64,000 nucleotides of DNA from Sporothrix humicola (GCA_021396245.1 WNYE01000088.1:1-64000), one strand, 5' to 3'. Shown: positions 1-10,874, counted from the stretch's first letter. The notes: a model not told the origin generated them from the sequence alone. A program made the numbers and translations.

Positions 1-1456
1 TACTTTATTAATAATTAACGGTTAAATAAACGATAAATTAAATAAATTTAATATTTATTTGAGTTTAATATTAAAATAATATATAAAAAAAAATTTAACA
101 ACGAAAAAATAAACGTTTTAAATAAACGAAACAACTATATTAGACTTACGTCGATTAAAGTATAAACGGTGTTTAAAACGTAAAAAAATAAATTAATAAT
201 CTTTAAAACGATAATACGAAGAAGTTTATACGACATTATCCGAATAGTGTACGAGGCACTATCGAGAAAACACTTTAAAATTTAAAAAACTATAAAAAAG
301 CTTCGAAAGTTTTACGACATTATAAAATAACATAACGTTATTAAAAATATAATTAACGAATACGACACTTATAATAAAACGAAAATTTAAAAGTATAAAG
401 TTTATAACCTTTTATAATTATTATTAATTTTTAATCGGCCGTAAAAGTTAATTTTTTAAAACTTAATCGTTAAGTTACCGGTATTAAAAAAACAAGTTAC
501 GAAAATAGTATATAATAATATTTTAATAATCGTAAATAAGTTTATAAAGTATACGTACTTTTTATTATATTATAAGTTATATATAACGGAAAACTTAATT
601 TATATATTTTTACGGAATATAATTAATAACTACGGTTTATTAAAAAATATCGTTAACGATAAAAAAATTACGTTTACGAGTAAGTTTTAAGTAAAAGTAA
701 TAAAGTAACTTTAAGTTAAACGGAAACTAAGTATTACTTTTTATTTTTAAATAAACGAGTAAATAAAAAAAATAAATTAAACACTTAAGTAATATTTACG
801 AGTATACGTTAATTAATAGTAAAACGATTAAGTTAAGTAGTTTTCGTTTATTTAAATCGTTTATAATAGTACGGTGTATAGTAGTATTAAAATTTTATCG
901 TTTAAAGCGAACTACGGATTTAAACTAAGAATAGATTATTACTTAAAGGAGAAATTAAACTTAATGGCGGATAAAATAATAAAAAAGCTTAAAAAAGTAC
1001 TCGAAAAAGTAAAAGTAAACCTCGCCTAATAATAATAATAAATAAATACATAAGCTAACAAAAAGAAGATTAAAAAATTAATTTTTAAAAAAAAAAATAA
1101 AGTTTACTTTAACCAAAAAAACTTTAAAATAAAAAAATTAAACGATAAACTTAATTTTAAACGACTTAAACTATTCGAAGTTACGAAAAAAGTTTCGAAC
1201 TCGGTGTACGAACTTAACTTATTTAAAAGATTATGAGTTTACTTACGATTTAATATTTTATTTTTAAAGAAAGTATTAAACTTAATTAAGTTTTCGAACG
1301 AATAAGTGTTCGGCGAACTAAAATACGAAGTAGAGAAAATCGAAATATACTATAAAATAAAAAAAAAATAATTAAAATATTTAGTGAAATAGTTAAGTTA
1401 TAACGTTAAAAAAAATATATAAAAACTTACGGAATACTTTAAAAACTTTTTTTAGT
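1..1456 (+). mobile_element. RIP-degenerated 3' part of a Ty3/Gypsy (chromovirus-like) pol gene, cut by the window edge
   Basis: One forward frame (codons starting at 1, 4, 7...) is littered with TAA/TAG but keeps the order of a Ty3/Gypsy pol 3' half if T is read as former C and A as former G in TpA contexts. Codons 250, 271, 361 and 370 fit an H-x6-H-x29-C-x2-C zinc-binding domain, with His and Cys codons turned to Tyr. Codons 460, 658 and 766 fit the integrase catalytic Asp, Asp and Glu; the last two are exactly 35 residues apart. Codons 739-771 fit the conserved HPQTDGQTER-type segment, 901-918 the conserved ANYG block, about 1087-1260 the integrase C-terminal region, and 1321-1455 a chromodomain-like tail. 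This is reading by eye, not alignment. The element is dead, and its 5' part (protease, reverse transcriptase) lies outside the window. Confidence 0.75.
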
Positions 1457-3000
1457 TATTAACGGCGTATTAATAACGAAAGGGTTAAAACTTAAGTTAA
1501 CTATAACTGTGTTTTAATCGAAAAATAAAATAACCGTTTTAGCGGTTATCCGGGCTTTTTATACGGTTTAAAAAATAATTTACTTTTCTTCGGTTTATTA
1601 AACCTCGTTTTTAATATTTTAAACGGTATAAGCTTTGTCGAGAAACTTTTAATGCTTTAATTCGTAAACCTTTTATTACTGGCGAATCCGGCGTACGCGG
1701 GCCGTAACCTCGGTCGCTCGATTATACGCCTTTTTAAAAATAATCTTAACGGTCTCTTAAACTTTTAAAAAACGTTAAAAGTTAAAAACTTAACGTTTAA
1801 CTAAAAAAAAAAATATTAAAACGACTAAAAAAAAAAAAAAAAAAAAAAAAAACTTACCAAGACCTATAACGATACCACGGCCATCGTATTTAACGCCCAC
1901 ACAAACGTAAACTTAACAACGACGAATTTAACGAGTAAACTTATCGGACTAAATATAATCTTAACTAAAGTAAGTATAACGAAAATACGGTATAACGTCA
2001 AAATTAAAAAACTTAATAATAACGATAATACGGTGTCGTTAAACAAAGTTAATTAATATAAAACGTTTAATAATATAACTAAATATAATAAAATAAAAAA
2101 AAAAAAATCTTTACTAAATTAACGATAAAAAGTAAAAAAAATAAGTTATTTATAAAATTTTAAAATAAAATTTAAAGAAAAAAAAAGTTATATTATAAAC
2201 GTAACCTCTACGGCCTCGATAATAAACTAAAAATAAACATAAACCGACCTTTTAACGAGTATAAAAGATAAATAATATAACCGACGTAAAGTAACGGTAT
2301 TAACGTAACTAAAAAATAAACTTTTCAAAACGTAAAATAAAAAACAAATAATATTACGGTAAAAATTAACTAATTAAAAAATAAAACGTTACTTTATACA
2401 AAAATAAAGTAAAAGGTATAAAATAATATAAACTAAAGGATAACTTTATATAAAAATAAAGTAAAGGTTATAAAGTTATATAAAGTACGATAAATATATA
2501 AAACTAAAGCTTTCTCCCAATAACTTAAATAAAAAACTTAGTCGTTACCGATTGTTTAAAATATATAACTATATAAACTTATATTCTTATACCCTTATCG
2601 TATATAATCATTACTTTTTACACGTATTAAGTATTGTTCGACCGTTACACTTTATTACTATTTTATAAAAATAAAAACCCCTCCTTTAGCTTGATCACTT
2701 AACAAAGACTTTTACTTTATTCTTAAGAAGTGCCTTTGTAACAACGACGGTGTAAAAAAGTTTTTAAAAAATTACGTTAAGTATAACGTCGGCTCGCGGG
2801 TTAATTATATATATAATAATAAAAGTAAAAGTAACGTTTATAACGTAAAAGTTAAAAATACCGTAAATACTAACGACGTCGGCGAAAATAAAAGTCGTAA
2901 ACGGTATATTAACGGTTTAACTATTAACGGTTTCAAAAGTACAAATAAAAACGGTAAGTATTAAAAGCCGGTTAAAAAAAAAAGTAAAAATACTCGGTGT
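1..3000. repeat. AT-rich RIP-mutated repeat block
   Basis: The block is dominated by A and T. CpA and TpG are almost absent, TpA is very common, and CpG survives (for example around 1680-1730). This is the dinucleotide pattern of repeat-induced point mutation on both strands. The signature weakens between 2600 and 2750, returns at 2760-2990 and is gone by about 3200. Inside it are a 26-base A run (1827-1852), an imperfect 52-base tandem duplication (2391-2490) and a repeated 12-mer (2907-2918, 2922-2933). Only bases 1-1456 could be assigned to an element; the rest may be its LTR plus a second element. A stretch without stops at about 1864-2046 is open on both strands and was not identified. 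Confidence 0.9.
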
Positions 3001-3412
3001 GTCGGTAATAATACAGCTACGTTTATTAAAAAACTATAATAAGTTGTTAAAAGCCACGGTGGTACGGCTCTTTAAACGGGGGCGTAGGTTATTAGTCAAC
3101 GTAAAACTGTCCGCCGTTAACGGTCGTGTACGTTTCGTAAACGCCGAGAGAGGGGGTGGCGGTATAGCCGTGCCCTGGGGCCGCGCGGTTACGCGTTGTG
3201 GCCGGGCGGCGGTAGGTATAACGGTAGCCGAGAGGTTGATATTGGAAATAAATAAATAGATAAATGTAGATGGAGGTTGGAGGGATTCGAAGAGAAATTG
3301 AGATTAAAAGGATGTGTATATTTTTGGTAATAAAGTAAGACTTTTAGCCAATAAGATATGTAAAGGGAAAAAAAAATTCGACAAGGATAAACCAAAAAGA
3401 AAAACAAGCAAT

Positions 3413-3445
3413 ACAAAACACAAAACACAAAACACAAAACACAAA
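3413..3445. repeat. AAAACAC heptamer microsatellite
   Basis: About four and a half head-to-tail copies of AAAACAC. It lies 130-165 bases beyond the stop codon of the ubiquitin protease gene, so it is probably in or near the 3' UTR of that minus-strand gene. Confidence 0.8.
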
Positions 3446-3576
3446 TATCAGACGAACTGAAACAGCCACCGCAACGAGAAAAGGTAGTCCTAGGCATGCA
3501 AGAAATCAAAAATCAAAACACAAGACAACAAAATAGAAATCTACAAATCCAAAACGTCAACCCACACATTTACACT

Positions 3577-6500
3577 CTACTGGCCCACCCGCCGCTTCTT
3601 GGTCGACTGTTGGCCCTCCCGTCTCGCCGGCGTATCGCCCGAGACTCTCTTTCTCTTCGCGGCCTTGGCCGGTGGTGCATCTACCGGTGCCGGTGCTGCT
3701 GCCTTGCCAGTTTTCTTGGCTTTGGCAGTTGTCTTAGATTTAGCAGCACTGGCACTGGTGGATGCCGCGGGTGCGGCCGTTGCGGCCGGGTCGGCCGCCT
3801 GGTCGGCCGTAGCCGCTGCTGTAGTCGCTCCTGGTGTCGCCGTTGCTGTTGGCGCTGTTGCTTTGGACACTGTTTTTGTAGGAGTCCGTTTCTTGCGGGG
3901 GGCGGGAGTGGGTGACTCTTCCATCACAGCTGTTGGTGCTGGCGGACGGGCGGCTGTTGTTGCCGGCTGAGGAGATCCATAGTTGTGGAGAGTGCTGGGA
4001 TCTGGTGCAGGAGCAAAAGCAGGCGCAGCAGTACCAGAGTCATCGGCTGGTTGACTGTCTGGCTGGCTGGCTGGTTGGCTGGCTGGGTCGCCCGCCGGTT
4101 GAGCATCTGCTGGCCTGGCGGCCCGGCCCGGCACTGGACGGCTTTGCTTGGCCCTGGCCGAGGTCGCAGCCTCGGCCGCAGCCTCGGCCTCGGCCTCCTT
4201 CTCCTTCTCCTTCCTTGTCCTCACCAGGTGGCTGCTGAGCTCGACGGCGTCGCTGTGGTCGCCGTGGAAGAGGCCCTTGTACAGGTAGGGCATCTTGACG
4301 GGCGCGCCCTGTTCGTCGACGAGGGCGTCGCGGATGGTGGTCTTGTCCTTGGGGTCGGGCGCGGCCCAGTCCCGGTTCATGGGCACCTGGTAGACGCGGT
4401 TGCCCGTCTCGTCGTCGGTGACAAACTTTTCAAACACCTTTTCATAAACAAGAACGACAGGATCGAACCAGGCATTCTCTGCATCTTGGATGTCCGGGTG
4501 GTGCATGGGGTCGAGGGATGTGTTGAAGATGCGTGTGTAAGGGATGCCCGGCATGACCCAGGAATCGTTGATCATGGCCCAGTCGCTGTCGATGCGCTCG
4601 ACAGCCCTGTAGCGCTTGCTGTCCTCGGCGTTCTGGGCATAGATCTCCGCCTTGGTTTTGGTCCTCGCTGCGCTCGAGTTGGCAGCCGCCTCCCGGGCAA
4701 TGTCGTCCCTCGCCTTTTGCATCGCGTCGGCCACCATCTTCTTGCGGTCGTCGGCCTCCTTGATCAGCTGGTCAATGTCAATGTCGGCGGGCTCACTGAC
4801 GGGGACAAACGCCCGCCGCGCCTGCTTCGGGTCATGCCTGACGAAGCTGACGTAGTGGCCCGCCTTGACCGTGTTGCCGATGTGGCTGACGACGGCCGTC
4901 AGGCGGTACACGATGCGCGTGCCCTTGGCAAAGATGTGCCGCTCCAGGTGCCGCGACACGTCCAGAAACTCGGGCACGTCCACCACGTTTTGCGACTTGA
5001 ACAGCGCGTGCGTTCTGCCGTCTCTGGCTGTGCGGTCCAGCTGGATATTCAGAATCTCGGGCGCCGTCTGCAGCGTCTTGACGTGCCGGATCGCCTTGGG
5101 CGTCTTGCCGCACCGCTCGCACCGGTTTCCCTCGACGTCCTCGACGAGCGCGGCGTGCACGAGCCGGGCCAGGTCGCCGACGTGCGTTGGTTTGTTTTTG
5201 GTCTGTCCACTGCTCTGGCCCCGTCCCCGTTTCCGCCACCCACCTGCCGTCTCTCCACCCTGGGCAACCTTGACGCGGATGCACGGCTCGCGCACCGTCA
5301 GCCCCCGGCGCAGCCGCACCGGCCGCTTGCACATGGTGCAGATCTTGCGATCCGCCACGTACATGTGAAAAATACTCTCGTAGTACTGGCTGGCGCGGCT
5401 GGCGGCGTAGCGCGTGGGCCCGTAGTACAGCTGCGTGAAGCCCATCTCGACCAACCACGTCAAGAACTCGGCCGCGTCCTGCTGGTGGTGGCTGTAGTCG
5501 CGCTCCTCCACGGCGTCGTAGCCGCCGCGCTCGTCGCTGTTCTCCTGCTCGGCCCGCCAGCAGACGTCGAGCCACGACTCGTTGACCCAGTTTTGCTTTT
5601 CGCGCCCGTTGCTGTCTCTGTAGCTGTTGTCGCGGGGGTCGTCCTGCTGGCCCATGTCGGTGCCGGTCTTGCAGGCGCGCCAAAACAGGGCCAGGAATTT
5701 TTCGTAATTGTCGGCACTCTTTGCGCCGGAAGACGCCGCCGCCGCCGCCACATCATCGCCCATGGGGTGGATCCCAGCACGCTCCCAGTAGGCAAGCGCC
5801 AGGTGGTACAGCCGCGTCAGCAGGTGGTGGTTGACGTCCTTGCAGTTCATGTAGGTGCGAATGTACCGGGCGTGCGTGTAGAGAAACGAAAGAAAACGGG
5901 GCGTGTTCAACAGGGCCGTCAAAACCGAGTTCCGGTAGCACAGATTGCCCGGGTTCCGCAGGCCCCGCGGCACCATCTGCGGCCGCCGCATCGGCGTCAG
6001 CATGTCCTGCCGCACGTCCGCCACAAATTCAACGAGTGGCCGCTTCACCGGGTCCATCAAGGGGCCCGCCGACGGCACCACCCATGTGTCCGGGGTCTTG
6101 CCGTTGGTCGGGTCCACGCCCTTGGGGCTCTCGCCCGGCTGGTAGTCGGGGCTCTGGATGCCGATCTTGAGGTAGTAGTTGTGCCGCGGCCACTTGCGGC
6201 TGTTGGCTTTGGCGGCGCGCTTGGCCGCGTACCTTGCCCGAATCTTGGCCAGGTCGTCCTCGCCCGCGCCGTCGACATCCTCGCTGCGCTGGTCAATGTC
6301 CCGAATAATCCCCTTGGGCAGGCGCTTCTTGTGGGCTGCCTTGTCCTTGGCCAGCAGCTCGGCCCACAGGTCGTCCGGGAAGTGCTTGGCCGCCTTGTAC
6401 AACCTCTCGCCGCGCGCCAGCTCCTCCACGCCCTCGGGGCCAAAGGCATGCGCGGCTCGTTCGCGGCTGGACGCGCCAAACCGGCCAAACACGCTGTAGC

Positions 6501-6720
6501 GGGCCGCGTTGATGTCGCCCGGAGACAGGCCGGAGGCAGACGGTCTTCTGCCACCGGCATTGCTGGCGCCGCCGTTAGAGGCACCCCGGCCTGCCTGGCC
6601 TTGACTTTGTCTATGAGGCGACAGAGGAGACACTGGAAGAGGAGGGAGTTCAGTGGACCGTGGAGGTGGTGTCCGAGGAGCGGCAGCCCCTCCGCCAGCA
6701 TTGTTGTTGTCGGCGGTCAT
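3577..6720 (-). CDS. Ubiquitin-specific protease (USP/UBP family, peptidase C19)
   Basis: 1047 residues in a single open frame. The protein should cleave ubiquitin from substrates or chains. After about 230 disordered residues the catalytic domain opens with a Cys box (NPGNLCY, nucleophile Cys261). Two CxxC pairs (461/464 and 534/537) form the zinc-binding fingers. The His box (GHYVSF) gives His622, and an Asn-Asp pair near residue 717 lies where the third catalytic residue is expected. The tail from about residue 860 is Ala/Pro/Thr-rich with Lys/Arg clusters (KRKR, KKRR) that look like nuclear localization signals. A 66-nt GT...AG interval (5268 down to 5203) encodes a basic Gly-rich insert before the second CxxC pair; its length is a multiple of three, so it could be an intron or an insert. 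The exact USP subtype was not recognised. Confidence 0.9.
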   Translation of the reverse strand: MTADNNNAGGGAAAPRTPPPRSTELPPLPVSPLSPHRQSQGQAGRGASNGGASNAGGRRPSASGLSPGDINAARYSVFGRFGASSRERAAHAFGPEGVEELARGERLYKAAKHFPDDLWAELLAKDKAAHKKRLPKGIIRDIDQRSEDVDGAGEDDLAKIRARYAAKRAAKANSRKWPRHNYYLKIGIQSPDYQPGESPKGVDPTNGKTPDTWVVPSAGPLMDPVKRPLVEFVADVRQDMLTPMRRPQMVPRGLRNPGNLCYRNSVLTALLNTPRFLSFLYTHARYIRTYMNCKDVNHHLLTRLYHLALAYWERAGIHPMGDDVAAAAASSGAKSADNYEKFLALFWRACKTGTDMGQQDDPRDNSYRDSNGREKQNWVNESWLDVCWRAEQENSDERGGYDAVEERDYSHHQQDAAEFLTWLVEMGFTQLYYGPTRYAASRASQYYESIFHMYVADRKICTMCKRPVRLRRGLTVREPCIRVKVAQGGETAGGWRKRGRGQSSGQTKNKPTHVGDLARLVHAALVEDVEGNRCERCGKTPKAIRHVKTLQTAPEILNIQLDRTARDGRTHALFKSQNVVDVPEFLDVSRHLERHIFAKGTRIVYRLTAVVSHIGNTVKAGHYVSFVRHDPKQARRAFVPVSEPADIDIDQLIKEADDRKKMVADAMQKARDDIAREAAANSSAARTKTKAEIYAQNAEDSKRYRAVERIDSDWAMINDSWVMPGIPYTRIFNTSLDPMHHPDIQDAENAWFDPVVLVYEKVFEKFVTDDETGNRVYQVPMNRDWAAPDPKDKTTIRDALVDEQGAPVKMPYLYKGLFHGDHSDAVELSSHLVRTRKEKEKEAEAEAAAEAATSARAKQSRPVPGRAARPADAQPAGDPASQPASQPDSQPADDSGTAAPAFAPAPDPSTLHNYGSPQPATTAARPPAPTAVMEESPTPAPRKKRTPTKTVSKATAPTATATPGATTAAATADQAADPAATAAPAASTSASAAKSKTTAKAKKTGKAAAPAPVDAPPAKAAKRKRVSGDTPARREGQQSTKKRRVGQ

Positions 6721-7772
6721 GATTGTAGATTAAGTCGTGTAAGTGATTTAGTGTAAGTGAAAGTGGGAGGAATGGGAGAAGAAATGACGACGGAAAGTGG
6801 GAAAAGAGCCAAATGAAAAGGAGATGAAAATGGAAAAAAAAAAAAAGCAGAAAGAAATCGACCCCGACAGTTCTGTCCTTTTCATTTATTTTTCTTTTCC
6901 TCTTCTTTTCTGCTGTGGTTTTGTCTATATCTGTCGCATTCTTGTTGCATTCTCTGAGCTTTTCTTTACACTTCCATTTGCGCCCATTGCGTTGCGACGC
7001 ATTAGGTTCGTCGCCGTCGGAACAAAGGCGCAAAATCACCAACATCACACAACACCAGAAAGTCAGGGTCCGGAAACGGCCTTGTCGACAGTTTTCTTTC
7101 ATCTCGCGTAGAAATGGCGATGCTGGCCAGGGATACGCATTGGGGGGGCTCAAATTGATAAAAGCGGCCATAAAAGAGACGCGAGGGTCTGAAAGGGGAC
7201 AAAATAGAAGGAAGTGCCGAGAATGTGGACAAAGGATGGAGAATAGATGAGTCCTTCAAAAGGGACTTCCCTTTCTTGCTCTTTTCTCTTTTCTTTTTTC
7301 GTTTCTTTTTTCAACCCAAATCTTAACTCATTATTGGTCTTGTTTACGCACATTATTTTCTTTATAATTTTATTTGGTCGACAGTAAAGAAATCAAATAA
7401 AATGTAGAAAATGAAAACATAAAAAATCAAGCATCGACAATTCAAAAACAATTCAGTCTATGAAACAAGTATTAATCAAAAAGGTATCCCAAAAAGCCAG
7501 ATAATCAACATCGACATCCCCCAAAGCGTTCCAAGCATAGTCAAGAAGAAGGAAATATCAAAAAGTGCAAAATCAAAGCAATCTAGATCCACTTCCGTGC
7601 TAAACATCATCTTCTGAACCCACAGCCATCAAAACCAATCATTAAACTCATCTTCCCTATCTCCATCGTCATCGTCTCGATCCCGCCTTCCATAACATCA
7701 ACTCCTCCAAGGCCCACCACCTCTCTCTTTATCCCTACCTTAACCGGTCTGTATTGTCCACCGCCCGCACCC
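6721..7772. other. Intergenic spacer: USP promoter and 3' flank of the four-TM gene
   Basis: No supportable gene. A 13-base A run (6834-6846) and a pyrimidine-rich stretch (about 6880-6915) lie upstream of the USP start. The part next to the four-TM gene is AT-rich, as expected for a 3' flank. Confidence 0.6.
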
Positions 7773-8444
7773 TTAAACATTGCATGAATGGGCCTTGCGT
7801 GCGTTGCGCTGCTTCAGCACATGGATCACGCCGTCGATGCCGATAAAGAGCTCGATGGACGCCATCAGGTGCATGAACGCAATAATGGGCGCCGACACGC
7901 CCCAGCCCATGCGCGAGGCGTAGTGGTCGTGGGTGTCCGGGTTGATGTCGGTGTTCTTGGCGGCCTTGATGGCCCAGGACGTCAGGAACCCGCTGGCGAC
8001 GGCGAGGCCGGTGCTGATGCACAGGCCGTCGTACAGCACACGCACGTAGGCGTGGATGCGGTCGCCGAACCAGTAGATGCGGAAGAGGTCGTAGCAGCAA
8101 ACGCCAAAGGCCACGAACGCGGGCGTCAGGGTGGGGTTGAGCCATTTGCCGCGGTCGTACTCGAACTCGGCGACGAGGCCGATGGCCAGCAGGACGAGCG
8201 GCAACAAGGCATTGGTGGCGCGGCCGGCGATGTACAGCGGGATGGTGTGGATGCTGTCCGGGCCGGGGTTGGCGTGGGTGTAGACGTGGCAGCAGGAAGT
8301 GTTTTGAGCGTTTTGGGTGTTTTGGGTGTTTTGAGGGCTGCTGTTGGACGCAGAAGCGTTGGCCGCGGCCGACAGGACGGCCTCCTCCTTGATGTCAATG
8401 TTGGAGGCGGCGGTCAGGACGGACGTGCGCGATGAGGGAGCCAT
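7773..8444 (-). CDS. Four-TM membrane protein of unknown function
   Basis: 223 residues, single exon. A polar N-terminal region of about 70 residues contains an Asn/Thr/Gln-rich repeat (NTQNTQNAQNT). It is followed by four hydrophobic segments at roughly 74-95, 106-127, 133-155 and 178-203. Loop residues include a conserved-looking FEYDRGKW between TM1 and TM2. The tail is short and basic. The topology resembles small fungal MARVEL-like or DUF-type integral membrane proteins, but no diagnostic motif was recognised, so no function is proposed. The start codon follows an in-frame stop-rich region and the frame has consistent fungal codon use. Confidence 0.75.
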   Translation of the reverse strand: MAPSSRTSVLTAASNIDIKEEAVLSAAANASASNSSPQNTQNTQNAQNTSCCHVYTHANPGPDSIHTIPLYIAGRATNALLPLVLLAIGLVAEFEYDRGKWLNPTLTPAFVAFGVCCYDLFRIYWFGDRIHAYVRVLYDGLCISTGLAVASGFLTSWAIKAAKNTDINPDTHDHYASRMGWGVSAPIIAFMHLMASIELFIGIDGVIHVLKQRNARKAHSCNV

Positions 8445-10040
8445 CTTGGACGAGGTGTAGTATGTATTTTGCGGAAGACGACAAAAGTATGGGTTGTTTT
8501 GATGTTACTCAGGTGGTATTCGGATTGTTGTTGATATCTGGGGATGATGATCGTGATGGAGTGGATGATCTAATGGAACTCTTCACAATAGATGGGAGAT
8601 CAACATCTTTAATACTTTAACATTTTGTCTTGTCATTTTGTCATTTTGGCCGGCCGTTGAAAAAGAAAATGTAAGACGTTATGGCCAAGACACGATGAGG
8701 GCCCATCAAAAGAACTTTGCAACGATTTCCATCTGCGATGTACAACAAGTCTTGGGGACTTTTGGGTGCAGCCATCCCCAAAAGCCTGTGATTTGGTTGG
8801 TCGGCTTTTGGCAGGAGATGCACCATTGACGGTAAGACACTTGATTGCATCCAAGACGAACCCGAAAAACGAGAGTCAAATCGCCCGACAGCGTGGCTCC
8901 CTTGCAACGCCCCTTCTCGCATTCTCGCATTTGGGGCAAAGTGGCTGTGGGAAAGTGCACTTTGGGTGGTGTATGCACTCGCATCGTATTTCGTATTCTC
9001 GGCATGCGGGCCTAGTTGCATCGAGACAAAGCCAAGCTTTTTGTGTTGGTCCAGGTGTGTAAAATGAACCAATGACAACGCTCCTTTTGCGTGCCGCCTT
9101 GTTAGGCGTTCCTGCAGACTTTCCTATGTGCCAGCTTTTAGTTTCGTCCTTTTCTTTTTTCTCCGTCGCCTTTTACTTTTGAGATCGACTCGTTTTTCGC
9201 ATTTGTCTGATTCATCAAAGTGTTGTGTTATGTCGCCCTAAACAGCCTTCCCTTTTGGCGTCGAATTTGTTATCACTATCCCACTTGACATCACCACTCG
9301 GCTTTAGACACAGCCTGGCCTGGATCTGTTGACCTTGCTGATCTTGACTCTTATCAAACGAGGCTGTGATGGTTCTCATCGTGCATCGTATCTCGCAAAC
9401 TCATTGTTTTGTCGATGAAACTGGACTGGGAAAACCCGTCGCCTTGATTCAGTTTTTGGTGACGTCTGACACTGCCGGCGCTAACATGCGTGCTATTGCA
9501 GAGCTCACCCTGAGTAGACAACAGGAGCTCTTGTGATTTTATCAGCGCCTCCATTTGCCAGACATAGGGTGCCGCGTGACTTGTGTCCTTGTGAATATTT
9601 TGTGCGTGTGCATAACACATCATTTTTATGCCATATTCAGCTCTTACAGTCAGAAATTATGACTGCTTTTGAGAACATTGACGCCACTTCCCATTGCAGT
9701 GACAAGAGTCGAGCAAAAGCGAAAGAGCTGAGGGCAAAAGAAGAAAAGAAAACAATAGCATTGCAGTGCACTGGACGGATTGAGCTTAGCGCCAGACCAG
9801 TGCTGTAATTAAGGTTAAACGGCGTAGTGTGCTGATTTCAGGGGATTTAGGGACCATAAGCTGAAGGAGTCAGGGCCTAGACCGTCGTCGTCCAGGGTAT
9901 TCTCACTTTCTACGTTGTAAGATAGAATCTCAAGGGAAGGATGACAAAAGAGATAGAAATAAAGAAGAGAAAATTATTGATTAAAAGTGACTATTGTAAA
10001 ACATCACAAAATGTCTCGTGCTTGTCCCAGTTTGCTCCAT
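8445..10040. other. Intergenic spacer, no gene seen
   Basis: Short open frames occur on both strands (for example 8641-9078 and 9354-9623, minus) but lack recognisable domains and gene-like codon bias. The left end is the promoter of the four-TM gene. A short TGTCATTTTGTCATTTTGG tandem lies near 8631-8649. Confidence 0.55.
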
Positions 10041-10874
10041 TTACCTGTCGCAGCTGCTTGGCGCGACAACAACAGAGCCAATCTCAAATGTGGACGGCCC
10101 GTACGAATCCAGGGAGCAGACCAGGGTGTTTTGGGCGGTCGTGGGTGTGAAGTAGTGCGTGACATGGGTGAACTGAGGCGCCGCGGCAGCACGTCCGGCC
10201 AGGCGGCGGCTTTCAGCGAGAGTGAGGCCGTCCACCCGGCGAAGCGGCGACGTTCCTTCGAGCGCAGCGAGGACCGAAGAAGAGGACGAAGAAGAGGACG
10301 AGCGGCGACGGCGCTCTTCGTGGATGATGGGCTTGGCTCCGAGGTTGCAGTCGAAGAGCGGGCTGTGATCGACCGTGTTGTCGGCCTCCTTGTAGTACTG
10401 GAAGGTCAGGGTGTAGGGGACGTTTGGCTGCAGCAGAATGTCCTGGGACATGAAGACCCAGAGTTCGCTGTCCGGCTCGTTGACGATGAGCTCGGCGCAC
10501 TGGGCACAGTCGGGGCTGCAGTCCTGGGTGGTCCAGCTGGCGGAGCCGATGCCGCCGGTGTTGGAGAAGGACCAGGAGCCGAGGCCGTCCTTGAAGTTGC
10601 CGCCGGCGACGAGGTTGGCACAGATGTCTGGGGTGGGTGAGGCAGACGGGGACGAGACTGATGACACGGAGGAAGCAGACGAGGCTGAAGAGACTGAGGA
10701 GATTGAGGAGACCGACGAAGCAGACGGTGAAACGGAAGGAGCCGACGAGACGGACGACACGGAAGATGCCGAAGACACGGACGAAACAGAAGAAGGCTTG
10801 AGACGGCATCTGCTGGCAGCGACGCCGTCAATGGCGAGCAGGCCAACGACCAGGACGTTGAAGATGCCCTTCAT
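10041..10874 (-). CDS. Small secreted Ser-rich protein with a CBM4/9-like beta-sandwich (paralogue A)
   Basis: 277 residues from the ATG at 10874; the frame opens 36 bases earlier, but this Met starts a clear signal peptide (MKGIFNVLVVGLLAIDGVAAS). A Ser/Val/Ala repeat linker (about residues 25-75) follows. A Cys-containing domain starts with a C-x-N-L-hydrophobic-x-x-G-x-F...W pattern and ends in a hydrophobic strand plus final Cys. This is the layout of fungal secreted proteins with a galactose-binding-like (CBM4/9-type) fold, although carbohydrate binding is inference. An Arg/poly-Ser insertion (RRRR then nine Ser) interrupts the domain. The closest relative in the window is the next gene, 500 bases away in the same orientation. 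Confidence 0.7.
   Translation of the reverse strand: MKGIFNVLVVGLLAIDGVAASRCRLKPSSVSSVSSASSVSSVSSAPSVSPSASSVSSISSVSSASSASSVSSVSSPSASPTPDICANLVAGGNFKDGLGSWSFSNTGGIGSASWTTQDCSPDCAQCAELIVNEPDSELWVFMSQDILLQPNVPYTLTFQYYKEADNTVDHSPLFDCNLGAKPIIHEERRRRSSSSSSSSSVLAALEGTSPLRRVDGLTLAESRRLAGRAAAAPQFTHVTHYFTPTTAQNTLVCSLDSYGPSTFEIGSVVVAPSSCDR

Noticed and set aside
1864..2046. 60-codon minus frame in the RIP block as a gene
   Set aside because: Composition and dinucleotides are those of RIP-mutated DNA; an open frame of this size here is more likely a remnant or chance.
3985..6756. 923-codon open frame on the + strand opposite the ubiquitin protease gene
   Set aside because: It mirrors a GC-rich coding region in antisense; the translation is Val/Leu/Arg/His-rich without domains, while the minus strand encodes a clear USP with catalytic boxes.
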